Under the pieces are notes generated by a model. That model saw only the letters and a program-made list of their open reading frames with translations, searched no databases and was not told the DNA's origin. Source: Cercophora sp. LCS_1 (taxonomy: Eukaryota; Ascomycota; Sordariomycetes; Sordariales; Lasiosphaeriaceae). From it: DNA of 64,000 nucleotides. Shown here in pieces: positions 31,486-42,616 of this stretch (its first letter is position 1; each line of letters starts with the position of its first letter). The stretch spans positions 558,001 to 622,000 of the forward strand of contig JAPZLL010000016.1 in NCBI GenBank assembly GCA_036250225.1, read 5' to 3'. The translations under genes and the position numbers were made by a program.

Positions 31486-33014
31486 GATTCTGCATGTAGA
31501 GGTGTTATGGGGAGAGGGGAAGAGAAAACATGAGTACAGAGTAAAGTAGGTTGAGTACCAAGAAGTCTGAGTACGGAGTAGGTTATGACGTAAATGCAAA
31601 TTGGCACCTAATTGATGTGAGAGAACGGCACGCACTGCGTTGTTTGTTGGCAATGAAAATGAAGGAAACACACACCGCAGGTTCATAAAGGAATAAATTG
31701 AACAGCATAAACACCAAGCGCACACCGTTACCGAGTCCACTTGGACCCCGAGTTCACTTGGAAGACTATTACTTTGAAAGGTGAACAGCTTGAGTTCGAT
31801 TCCTATTTTGGAATTTTTTTTTGGCTTCACTTTTTGCTTCACTTTTTCCTTGTTTGGTAGACCACACACCATAGCTCCACATCCATTTGGCTTTGGAACT
31901 GATAGCCCATCACTCAATACCTTGGCACTGCGCAGGTGGCGTTGCGGTTTGTATTGGCCCCGGGCTTCAATGTATGTAGGTAATGGGCGATCTGTCTTTT
32001 GAAGGTAGAAGGAGTGATGGTTTACCCTTTCTTTTCTTTTCTTTTCCCCCTCTCCGTGCTCTCTCCCATCCACATGTTCTGTGCTCTCCCTCTTTTTTTT
32101 TTTTTCCTGCTGTCACACAGCTAAACGAGTCATCATCGATCCTAGGTACCTGATACTGTCCAAGGTACTTTTCCCTACCTCTCACATACAACAAGACGTT
32201 TCTATTTCCTGTTACATATACAGGAACGAATAGTCATTATTCCATTTTTGTTCTTTTCTATATCTTTTGTCTTTCTCTGTCACAGACAACAGAAATCGCC
32301 TTATTCATGTCACGCAGCACCGCATGTGCAAGTATTCCTAGGCGGATTTACCGAGCATCTCGCAAGGCAGTCAGTCACCCACAGCTAGTCTGCCGAGAGA
32401 AATTATATCCAATGTACCGCCACTCACGTGGTTCGGTCCAGTGTAGAGCCTATCCTGTGTGGCTGGGGCACACCCGGTCTAGAGTGCGGAGTGTCGTCTT
32501 CGCTTGTCCATAAATAGACTTTCTTCCTCAGTCCCAGGGTGGCGGGCTGGTGGCTCACCGAGTGCTTGATTCGCCGACTCCGTCTCAAACGTGAGGTAGT
32601 GAGTCCCGCCGAATAGGTAACCAAGCAAGTACCGTCATGTCCTGTCGCGAGAGCAGACCTGGGAGAGCAAGATTCCTCCAGGTTTGCATGTTGGCCGTTG
32701 AATGTGTTCAAAACCATAAATTCATGGATACATGATTCATACCCATCTACATTGGCCATGATAGCCCAAAAATATGTACATACGGCCTATCAGCTGCTCG
32801 CCTTATCCTCTCTCTCCGCTAGGCTTCGCCGACTTGTCCCTTTATCCAAAACTGGTACATTTGACAACAGCCCCAACGCCTGCAATTATGTCCCTCCGGC
32901 TCGCTGAATCACCTCGCACAGACAAATTTGTCTTGCTTGAGCCCCTTTTGGTATGGGGCGACCTTATCCTTTTCTCGCCATATTTTTATTCCTTCTACTG
33001 CGTTGCCTTTGACC
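31486..33014. other. convergent intergenic region (1.5 kb)
   Basis: Lies between the 3' ends of the channel gene and the six-cysteine gene. It includes (CTTTT)n near 32030-32048 and poly-T runs at 31807-31815 and 32092-32105. Open frames of up to 204 codons overlap antisense and show no domain. Nothing else seen. Confidence 0.5.
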
Positions 33015-33409
33015 TCACTTGCACTGGCAGTCGGCACATCTGCCTGTCGGGTCGTTTTCGACCTTGAGAATGCTTCCGTCGCAAAATGGTTTCCTAGCGG
33101 GATTGGTGCACCAGTGGAACAACTCGGTGTCGCTTGGGGAGTTTCGTGGACAGCTGGGTTGTTTGACGCTGGATACTTGGGGGTTGATGCCGTTGCTGTC
33201 TGGGTCTGGGTACTCAGTGGTGATGTCGATGACGTCGGTCTCGCCTTGTGCTACTGGCGCAGCGACGGCGATGTGAGAGAATAGGAGGGCGGCGGCGCCG
33301 ACCAGCCGGAGTACTGACTATTTATCCCACGTCAGCATAATGAAACAGCAATGGGACACTAAGGCGACGGCAATTGACCTGCCTGAGGGCAGAGGTGACA
33401 TACCTTCAT
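33015..33409 (-). CDS. small secreted six-cysteine protein
   Basis: Two exons: 33409-33404 (only ATG AAG) and 33317-33015. They are separated by an 86-nt intron with donor GTATGT, a CTGAC branch site and acceptor AATAG. The product is 102 residues. Residues 1-22 are a textbook signal peptide (MKSVLRLVGAAALLFSHIAVAA). The mature part is acidic at first (GETDVIDITTEYPDPDSNGI) and then has six cysteines spaced C-x13-C-x8-C-x14-C-x2-C-x1-C, ending one residue after the last. This layout suggests three disulfide bonds and an extracellular role, as in fungal effector-like or antimicrobial small proteins; I do not recognise the family. Frame, splice sites, signal peptide and cysteine pattern agree, which makes the gene model credible although no long open frame marks it. 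Confidence 0.75.
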
Positions 33410-35498
33410 GATGTTGATGAGATGTCAATCGGGAGTGTAGAGAGTGACTGTCGATCGGTCCGGGTCGTGGTAGTTCACGGTGCGCAGTCGGAGGCGAAGG
33501 CGGGACGAGAGCTTATTTCTAACGATCGGCCGGTGTGGACAAGATCTCCAAGCAGGGTGATGGCGGACGGGTTCTTATAAGATGGATATGCCCTTGTCCT
33601 GGAGCGGTGCGTGGCCAAGATGGACAAGATGGGCAGGGGTTATCTGACTTGTGTGGGCACTGCAACCCTCGGTGTCATGTTCTAGGCATGGTTCTCCCAG
33701 CTGTGGCGTTGTAACGAGAGGAAGGGTGGTCGCTTGATGAGGAGCAAACAACGAGCGCTCGACCATGGAACGACGGCGATGGTACCACGTCCAGGCAAAC
33801 GATACCAAACCAGGAAACCAGGGCGTGCCCACCCTGCCAGTTTAATACTCGACAAAAGAAGGTGGTCGATACTTGGGAGAGCAGCGATCCCAACTCCCGG
33901 AATTCGTCACTTTGCTCGCTGCAAGGGAATACGACCTAGATGTACGAGTCGAGCGGGGGAGCAGCGCGCGCGGTGGGTAACCTGGACGCCGGGAATGAAA
34001 GGGGTGCAGGCGGCCGCAAGCAGAGGGGCAAACAGACGAGAGCTCCAATTGTAGCGAGCGGAGAAATCCTGGGGTCCTGTCGTGCTGTCGACTCGGGTCG
34101 GCGTTCCTGGGTGTGGTTGCAGTGGGTGCAAACTGCAACAGCAATCGACGTCGAGGCCGCTACGCTGTCAGCAAAAGGGGGAAGCGGCCCTCTTTCACAG
34201 TGCGTGCGTCGTTGCGGGCCAAGCCAACGTGACCGACGCCATGCGGATATGGCAGCAGCGGTAATGAATTGGTGGCAATAAGATGCCACACGTCGCCCAC
34301 CCAAACCGTAGCGATCCTTGGGCCACCGCTGCTATTTCCAACGCCGTTTGGCGATCGCGGCCGGAGTGTGGCCAGACATGGCGGGGGCCCCGAGTCCTGT
34401 GCCTCCGTTCTCGATTGGTACATGCGGGTGGTGCTCCTCGCATCCTATCATCGAGGCAAATCTGTCGTCGCGCGAGCTATATGGCCGCCGGTAAGTCTAG
34501 GATTTCAGCCGACTCGGCCAATGAAACCGTGTGTCTCGGGCGGTGAGCCCCAAGAAGCCGGGCTCGATTCCAAGACTTTCTCGTCGTGTGCCAGGGGTGT
34601 AGTATGCCCGGCCGAACAAGCAGATGAAGCAGCAGAAATGCCACGTTCGGCTCGTCCAGTCCGTCGAATCAGACGCTGTCCCGGACCTTGGTCCCCTCTG
34701 CGCTGCTGGGTCTCTGCTAGTGCTGCCGGCCAATCACTGTGTGTTTCGCATAGTGGTCGTTAATTATCCGTTTCATCCGTCCACTCGACAGGACACTTGT
34801 ATATTAGGTGGCCCCGACGCCCCCCAAGACAATCATGCCGACCTCCTCGAATTTGCGTGCCTGGGTGGCCTGTGTCACTCCACCGTCCAGAACGAGACGG
34901 AACGGGAATGCATGTCTTCGGCAGGCTTTTCGGATTCGGCCACGCTGACCGTGCTGGTATGGGTGGCGCTGGGACTGTTGGCTCTTCTGGACGAGACGAA
35001 GCGGAGCGACGGTGCCATTTCTAATAATACTGCCGCCATCAACGAAAACCGGGAAGAATTATCGATCCGCAAATTGGCCTTGCACCTCATCGTGCAAGCG
35101 GGCAAGATGACCTTCTGCAGCTCGTTGTCGGCTGCGAGCATCGTTGGAAGCAGCGTAACCGAGGTACGGTCGTCCAGAGATGCAGGGCAGCCAATTTGCG
35201 CCTCGATATTGTGCAACCAGTAACGAAAATGTCCCTCGCTCTCTTTTCCAAGAGAACACCGGCAAGCTTCAGCAGAGTGGCCGCCATCGAATATGCACTG
35301 GGCTCGCTTCCGAGTGATGGCTGGAATTGCTCGTATCGAATAACGACGCAGAGCGAAAGACGTAGAATGGGATTCGAACACCAAGCCCCAGTTGAAAGGC
35401 GGCGTCCCACTCGAGGATATTGTCGTTTGGGTTCGAGGTCGCATCACATTCTTTCCCGGTTCTCGGCATAAAACGTCAATATTACCTATGTTTGTCGA
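33410..35498. other. long intergenic region (2.1 kb)
   Basis: The part next to 33410 is the promoter of the six-cysteine gene, with a TATA-like TTATAA. At 34624-35447 two long overlapping frames (plus 199 codons, minus 190 codons) run antisense to each other. Neither shows a domain, signal peptide or splice partner I recognise, so I do not call a gene. Confidence 0.5.
33575..33580. promoter_or_regulatory. TATA-like element TTATAA
   Basis: Centred within the palindrome CTTATAAG, about 165 bp upstream of the six-cysteine gene start on the minus strand. Confidence 0.35.
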
Positions 35499-37379
35499 TT
35501 AATCCCATATCCAACTGACGAAGCGAACCCAAGCCTTCTTCCTCTGCTCGGGCTCATCTATATAGTCATCCGCTTGCGCAAATGCGTCAGCGAGGGGTAT
35601 GCGGTCAAGAGATACGATCTTTGTCTTCATCCAATATTTCCATCCAAAGTAAGCTGTCAAGACAATGGGAATGTCCCTATCGATAATCAGATAGTGAGGT
35701 GGAGTCATCTGGAGGATACGGTACTCACAAGTATGACGAGACGAATGTTGCCGGATCCCACCCTCCTCTGGTAAATACGCTGAATCCTGCAGTGGATAGG
35801 ATGACTATGCACATGAATAGTGCAACCGGAGATGTATAGGCTATAGAGCATATGTCATTAGCAAAGGGTTACAACAGAAACAGGGCCACTCACCTGTGAA
35901 CCAGTTATGCCAAGGCAATCTTGACATGTCGATGTTTTGCCGTTTCATGGCCTGGAGCAAGCGGATATGGTTTAGAAGAATCGATGACCAGGATACGAGG
36001 ACACCGGCCGCGGTCAACCGGACGAGCCACCAAAACACCGTCATTGCTCCCTTGGACAAGCTCATAAAACTGAGCGACATGAAAGCCGCAAACAGGAGAA
36101 CGCACATGTACGGTGTTCCCCATGACGTTGTCCGTAAAAAGATCCTGGGTGCCTGGCCCTTGAGTGCCAACCCGTAGAGAGCGCGTGTCCCCGATAGAAG
36201 AGCTTGGTTACCGGCGGACCAAGCGGATGTGATGACAACAGCGTTGACGACGTGGGGGATGGCGTCGATACCTGCGGCCGACGCGGCGATGACAAACGGG
36301 CTTTGAGCAACGTTGTCTCCTGCACCATCAAGACGGGGGTCGTTGCTTGCTACCAACAAGCCAACAACAAACACGGCAAGCATGTAGAATATGATGATGC
36401 GCGCAAACACACGTTTGCATGCGCGTGGGATAGCTCGCCTCGGGCTTCGTGTTTCCGCAGCCGCCATAGCAAGCGACTCGACACCCGCGAACGAGAAGAC
36501 TGCGCCCGTCATAACAGCCCAGAATCCGAGGAAACGGCCCCAGTCGCCAGTAGCAATGTATTCAACGAACGGACCCGGGTCTCGCCAGAATTTGAAACCG
36601 ATACGCTCAGCCCCCTCGATGCCGCCAACGTTGATCACCAAGCCCAGGATAATCAAAAACATGACGAGCATGATTTTCAATAAGGCGAAGACGAACTCGA
36701 CCTCGCCAAACAGGCTGATAAAGGAGAGTCCGAGAGCAACGGTGATGACGATGAAGGGGACGATGATCACGGCGGGGTTGATGTCAGTCCAAAATTGAAA
36801 TAGGACGCAGATAGCCGTGATCTCTGATGGGATGGAGAGGATGTTCCCATACACCAGGTTCCAGCCGATAGCGAAGCCCCAAGCCGCTGTATCATGTTTA
36901 GCAAACCGTCAGGATCAAGGGAGGTAAAGCAACATACGATCAATCAGAAACTCCGAGTGACGGACAAACGAGCCAGTGACTGGCAGCAAAGCCGCCACTT
37001 CACCGAGTGCAAACTGGACCGCGCAAACAACGAGGCCAACAACGGCATACCCCAGCAGGGCGCCGAGAGGGCCGCCCTTCTGGACGGCAACGCCAAGCCC
37101 TAGAAACAAGCCGGTGCCAATTGAACCAGCGATGCCGAGCATGGACAGATGGCGTTGGCCTAAGCCGCGTTTGAGGTCCTGGGCCTCGGCAACAGTAACG
37201 AGATCTCCATCGTGATCGTCGGGTGTCGAGGAGAAGAGTGAACGGATTGATTGAGCGCGGGTCGCGAAGCCCTCGGCGTCGCTGTCGACGGCCTGAACGA
37301 CATGACTCTCCCGCGTTGGCGAAGACGCGCCCAAACTGGACGCGTCAAACGTTTTCCCAGTGCCTACGGGGTTGGTCAT
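35499..37379 (-). CDS. amino-acid permease (YAT/APC family)
   Basis: Four exons (37379-36938, 36886-35894, 35840-35729, 35676-35499) with 51-53 nt GT-AG introns give 574 residues, normal for fungal amino-acid permeases. A hydrophilic N-terminus leads to DLKRGLGQRHLSMLGIAGSI and GTGLFLGLGVAVQKGGPLGA, the signature start of TM1. About twelve hydrophobic helices follow, with FSFAGVESLAMAAAETRSPR between TM5 and TM6 as in Gap1/Agp relatives and LLSGTRALYGLALKGQAPRI further on. The end (DRIPLADAFAQADDYIDEPE) matches the usual amphipathic C-terminal segment. It imports amino acids with protons at the plasma membrane; the substrate range cannot be read. Confidence 0.92.
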
Positions 37380-39111
37380 GACAATCGGGCAGGAAACCCG
37401 TGAAAGGGCTTTTTCTCGCGAGTTTTGCTCTTTTCTTCATCGACGGCGTATTGGGTGTGTGTTCGGCTGACGCGAGACGAAGCCGCGATTTCGCAAGCTG
37501 TGGGCCCACCGCCGAAGGTTCATGACGCGAGATAAGATAAGAGATGAACAAGAGAGCACTTTCACACGACCGACCCGCGAGGGCGTCAATAAGTTCGATT
37601 GTTCAACCTCGGTTGCAGGTGATCGTTTTTAACGCAGAGTGAAAGCCGAGAACTCGGCCCCTGCGAGGGAGTTGTGAATATGGTTGAGAAGCTGGGATGT
37701 TGTTCAGCCCTGTGGGGAAATCGACAGTTGGTCAGTGGGGGTTAGGTCACTGCCAAGCCCCTAAAACGAAAAACCTCTCACAAAAATACCTGCAGAGAAG
37801 TAATTGGGAGAGACATTCTTCCACAGAAAGGGGCTCAAATCATATCACAAGTAATATTTAAAAGGCCTCAAAGTCTCTCCGTTAGTATAGGGAGATTATT
37901 TATACGTCGTTAGTAACATTGCTGGTCAAGACCACTTGAAGAAGCCACTGTCCTGCTCCGTGTGCGCCTTTTTTGTCCTGACTCTCAAATGCGTCACTGC
38001 GCGCGGGTCCCTTCGTTTGCTCGCATATCCGTCCCTCGAAGTTCGCCGTTTCACCAGTTCGCCAGGACTGGCCCCAAACGAGATTGTAAGAAGCACGGCA
38101 GTCTGACGCAATAAGGCCAGTGTGCCCAGTCAATCAGCCCCAGTCGTCATCACGGATTTCCAGGGCTCAGCTGGTGCTTGGCACCTACCTCCAAGGAACA
38201 GGCGTTCGGATACGCGGAGCCCTTGTGAAACCCTCGGCACTTGCGAGAAAGCAGATTCCAAGCTTCGGACTTGAGGTTTCCGACAAGATGGATGAATCTC
38301 AGCAGTGGCTCAGCCTTCCGGTTGATGTCTGTCTCACTCCCCGCTTAGCGACGGGCCGCTCATCGGGCCGGAGCTGGTGGCAGGCGACAGCTTCTTCGCA
38401 CAGAGATGTCGAAAAGTTTAAGCATTGCTTGCTCATTGTGACCACTGGCTCGCAATCGCCGTGCCATCTGATGGGGTCTCACTTCAGTACCGGATTCGTC
38501 CCTGCGCCAGCTCTTCCACCACCGACAACGGATGATCGAATAGAGCGGTAAACTCCGCCCCCGCGATCAGCAAGGCAAGTAGGTCGTTTCGGCTGATGGC
38601 CATGTCTGGCGGAGGATCGAGTCTGAAACAAGACCCCAAAGCGCCTGTCAGGACCGAGAAAGCTGTGGGGTGCCAACGCAGCTGCCTACGTTCAGCTAAG
38701 GCCATTGATGGTTACCCCTCGCGTCTAAGTAATCCTGTGGCGGTGCTGGCAGAGTCAATTGGCCCAACGTTGATTGACCACTTTAACACCCGCAAGCGCA
38801 GCCAATAGACGCCGGTCGGTTGCCTCTTCCCCTTTACAAACTTTTAGCCCGGCTGATTTCAGACAAGCGCGATATTGGCCTCCCACCTCTCGTTTTCTAA
38901 ATGGAAGCTCACTCCCAAGCCTTCGGGATGGAACATGGTGGCGTGTTGGCAGAAAAGATGCGAACGCTGTATAACAGCCCGATCTTCCCGTCAACGCCAC
39001 CGGCAGTCCAAATGTTACGTTGAAAACAATCGCTAGTAATACTAGTGCCCAGACCATGAGGCAACCTCCTTGATTTCTGGATAGAGTCCTGGGGACGCCC
39101 GAAATGTCGCC
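37380..39111. other. divergent promoter region, permease / DUF3433 gene (1.7 kb)
   Basis: 37780-37920 is clearly AT-rich compared with its flanks. A minus-strand frame with a signal-like N-terminus (MVWALVLLAIVFNVTFGLPV, 39057-38758) starts only 54 bp from the DUF3433 start and is not called. No other gene or repeat seen. Confidence 0.5.
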
Positions 39112-42100
39112 ATGGCCTACTACCACAACCGCTTCCATGTGCCGAGAGACATCAACCCCGAGAGTCCCAGGCCAGCTCACCTAAAATCCGAATACCGAAC
39201 ACCTGGGTCGATTAGAGAGTTTTACAAGCCGGCCTTTGATATCTCACACGTCGAGATCATCCACGAAAAGAGAGCAGAGCTTCCCCCTCGAAGGCCGTCA
39301 CCAGACTACAAACCGGCTCCTCTGCGATGGATCTTCCTCGCCATCACCGGAATTGCGCTTTTGGCGCTTGTCGGCACCGTCGTCGCTGCGTGTTTGATTC
39401 TCCCGCCCGAGACAGATCGCAGCAATGTCCCCGGCGAAGACGCAACCTCGGTGACGTCCACCGCCAGCAGAAACTCCCCAGCGCTCTCTGCTAGAGCTTA
39501 TGAGACAAACCTGGCTCCGCGGCAGTTTGGCATCGCCGTGCCAACTGCCACAGTCACTGCTGCACCTGGCGGCGCCCCATCTCCAATTTTCGTCGAGGTA
39601 ACAAAGGCACCCATCACTACCGCTCAGTCGCAGAATGGGTGGAATCCGTGGAAAGACTTCAGTGAGCAAGTAGATGCTTCCGTTCGTCCAGTGGATGATG
39701 ACGGTGGTTTCGGGATTGGGATTCCCTCCATTGGGCTGCCGGGCGACGACGAGGGGGGTGATGGCGACTGGGAACCACCAGAATTCGAAGAACTTCCGGA
39801 CGACGATGATGTTTGGATTCCTTCAATTGGCTTTCCAGGGGACAAGGAGAAAGACGACGACCCTGCTGTAACTGTAGCCACACGACCGCCCAAAATCACT
39901 ACGCCGGCTGCGCCATTGAGCAAAAGCAAGTACACTTCGTTCTATGATGGGTTTTGGGAAGATGAGAACGGAAAGTTATATCTAACACCCGGTGGCCCGG
40001 AGGTCTCGTTTGACATGGGAGGCCGAATCACAACTGGCACTCTCAGCGGGAAGGCCTGGAGCATGACGATCCGCCAGCCGCACACAACAATGACCACATA
40101 CACCCTCCCCGACAACGGCCCCTTGACACCGACGGTTGTCGTGCATTCAAGCGAGAACTTTGCAACCCTTGGCGTCTGGACTGTGGATCAGTGGGACGAC
40201 GATGTACCGTGGACGCTTACACGGGCCCCGGCGACCGCTCAGGCAGGCTCAGATGACTCGATCAATATTGGAGCCATCCCGGGCTTCAAGAAGACCACCG
40301 CCGTCATTACAGCCAGCAGCACCAAGGGCATCGACCAACCGACCCATCAAACTCTGACCGTCATCATTCCCCAGGAAGCTGCTACTGTCAAACTAGAGTC
40401 TACAATCGTCACCCTCACCGACTCCGCCGGCACTCCTACAGCCACAGTCATGAGCATCTCCGCCGCCGGTATGAACTCGTACGTTCGCGCCTCGGTCCTC
40501 ACCATGACCAACGCAGCCGGAGCGCCAATGTCAACAATGACCGTCCTCCTCTCTGACTCCTCGCCCGCCTACGTCCGCCCTGTGGTCTTGACGCTGACGG
40601 ACTCAGCCGGCGTCCCAACTGCAACCGTTACCCGGACCCCTCCGCCCCTTTCCACCCCCACAGTTCTCACCCTCACCGGTTCCGACGGAGTCCCAACCGC
40701 CACAATCACAACCACCATTCTTGCCGCTCCCCGCACCATCACCTTAACCAACACCCTCGGCCTCCCAACAGCTACAATCATTGAATACCCGTCGGCGCCC
40801 ACTGACATCTCCACGCGCAACAAAATCACCAAGGTCTACTCCGTCTCGAAATCCGCCTACTTCATTGGCTTCTTTCTCCCTCCCATTCTCTCGGGCTTCA
40901 TCACCATCCCCATCCGCATGATCGACCTCTCCGCTAAACAACTCCAACCCTGGCACGAACTCACGCGCGTTAACGGCGCACCCGCCTCCGCCTCCCTCGC
41001 TCTCCGAACGGGCGGCATATACGGCTTCATCTCGAGTTTCCAAGCCCTAGCAGGCGGGCAGGTGCTCGTATTCCTCACCACCCTGCTGACACTCTGCTCG
41101 GTTGCACTCGTTCCGCTCTCTTCCGAAGCAGTAGCCCTCAAGCTGCACGGCAGCTGCACACAGACTGATTTCCGAGGCTGCGCAATGACACTCGGTGTCT
41201 TCCTCGGCCCAGCTCGCGCAACCATTGCATTGCTCGTAGCCATGGTGGTTCTAATCCTTTGCATCCTCGTCGCCCTACGACGATGGCGCTCAGGCGTAGC
41301 CTCCAACCCCTGGACGATAGCTGGAATTTCATCTCTAGGGATGAACCGCGATGTGCGAGCTCTCTTCGCGGGCTTACCTCGTGGTATTCGCGGACGCGTA
41401 GGACACAAACGGCTCGAACGAGCATTGGAGGGACGCATGTTCAAGCTCGGCTACTACATCGACGGACAAGGAACACCGGAGTACGGCATCGTTGTTCACC
41501 GTCGCCAAAACAGCCGAGACGAGAAACCCCGACTGGGCACAAAACTCAGTCTCTACATGAAAATGTCAAGAGACGAAGGGCGCGGCCCAGACCGGGAAGA
41601 AAATGAGAAGGAATACCACTTGCCCTTCCTGATGTTGTCGTACACCTGGCGAATTGTATTCCTAGTTTTCTTATCAGGGCTATTGGCGTTAATCGCGGTA
41701 TACAACAAGACGCGAGGCGACACATCCTTTGACAGGTTTATGGCCTCGCAAGGGTTTGGCGTGCAAGCGCTGTTCACGCTTATAGGGATTGGGATTACGT
41801 TTTACTGGAGTTCTTTCTTCACAAGTAGGTTTCCCCAGCGCACCCCTTCCGTTGAAGAGACTGACGGCCGCAGGTCTCGCGCTTCTAAGCCCGTATCACG
41901 TCCTCTCCCAGGCCCCCCAACCAGCCGAGCGATCCCTGCTCCTCTCACCCCCACTACACGCCCTGACGGGGATCTGGAGCTCTATCCGACGCGGCCACCC
42001 ATTCCTCGTCATAGTGGCAATCACTTCCATCATTTCAGAGTTCCTGCCAATCCTACTGAACAACGTCCCGTTCCAACTTACCCAGACATACAACACGCAC

Positions 42101-42403
42101 AAAGTCTGCACTTGGCTCTCCGTCGCGGTCCTCTGCGTCATGTGGCTCGTCGTATTTGGGAGTTTCTTCGTCAGCTGGCCGCACATGCCCATCGACCCGT
42201 CGACGATAGGCGGCGCCATGTACTATGTTTGCGATTCGCAAATGTTGACCACGTTCGAGGGCTTGAGCGTTTTGCCCAAAGAGGAAAGAGACAGGAGGGT
42301 GTGTGAGATGGGCGCCAAGTTTCGTTTTGGAGTCATGATAGGTGCATCGGGGGCTCGCAGGGTTGGGGTTGATCGCGTGCATGGATCACGATATGCAGTG
42401 TGA
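39112..42403 (+). CDS. large DUF3433-family membrane protein
   Basis: Exons 39112-41824 and 41874-42403 (49-nt GT-AG intron) give 1080 residues. Splicing moves the reading into the frame that ends at 42403 and yields TM-rich sequence; reading through would give a Pro/Arg-rich chance tail. After a 70-residue cytoplasmic N-terminus comes a TM (WIFLAITGIALLALVGTVVA). A long Thr/Ser-rich extracellular part holds two Asp-rich I-P-S-I-G-[LF]-P-G-D units and about five degenerate repeats of T-L-T-[DG]-[ST]-x-G-x-P-T-A-T. The second half is a multi-TM block with YFIGFFLPPILSGFITIPIR and MFKLGYYIDGQGTPEYGIVV, characteristic of DUF3433. The fungal family has no settled function; the Thr-rich part should be O-mannosylated. 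It is convergent with the methyltransferase. Confidence 0.85.
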
Positions 42404-42616
42404 CGGGCTGTGCTCGTGTCTTGCTTGAAGGCCGTGTAACAGGAGAAGAGCTGATGGATTGGTTCGGGGTGGACGCCACACCGCGTGGCCGCATGGACTG
42501 TTGGGAACGACAACCTTGATTTTCAAAAAGAAGAAAAGAAAACACATTATTTGACTATGGCTCGCTGATCCTCCTGTGAAATTGAAAATGACCCGACATC
42601 CTACCCGGGGAGCAAA

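Noticed and set aside
31774..31815. tRNA-like GAGTTCGATTCC followed by a T run
   Set aside because: The flanking bases do not form a T-stem and no acceptor or anticodon arm can be drawn.
31459..32073. Minus-strand open frame of 204 codons downstream of the TRP channel
   Set aside because: Lys/Ser-rich without motifs, and lies in the expected 3' untranslated region.
35340..35380. tRNA-like GTGTTCGAATCCC on the minus strand
   Set aside because: T-stem pairing fails at two of five positions and no A-box or cloverleaf is found upstream.
38758..39057. Minus-strand 100-residue frame with a signal-like N-terminus
   Set aside because: Its start is only 54 bp from the opposite-strand DUF3433 start, leaving no room for two promoters, and the rest of the protein is not cysteine-patterned or conserved in type.
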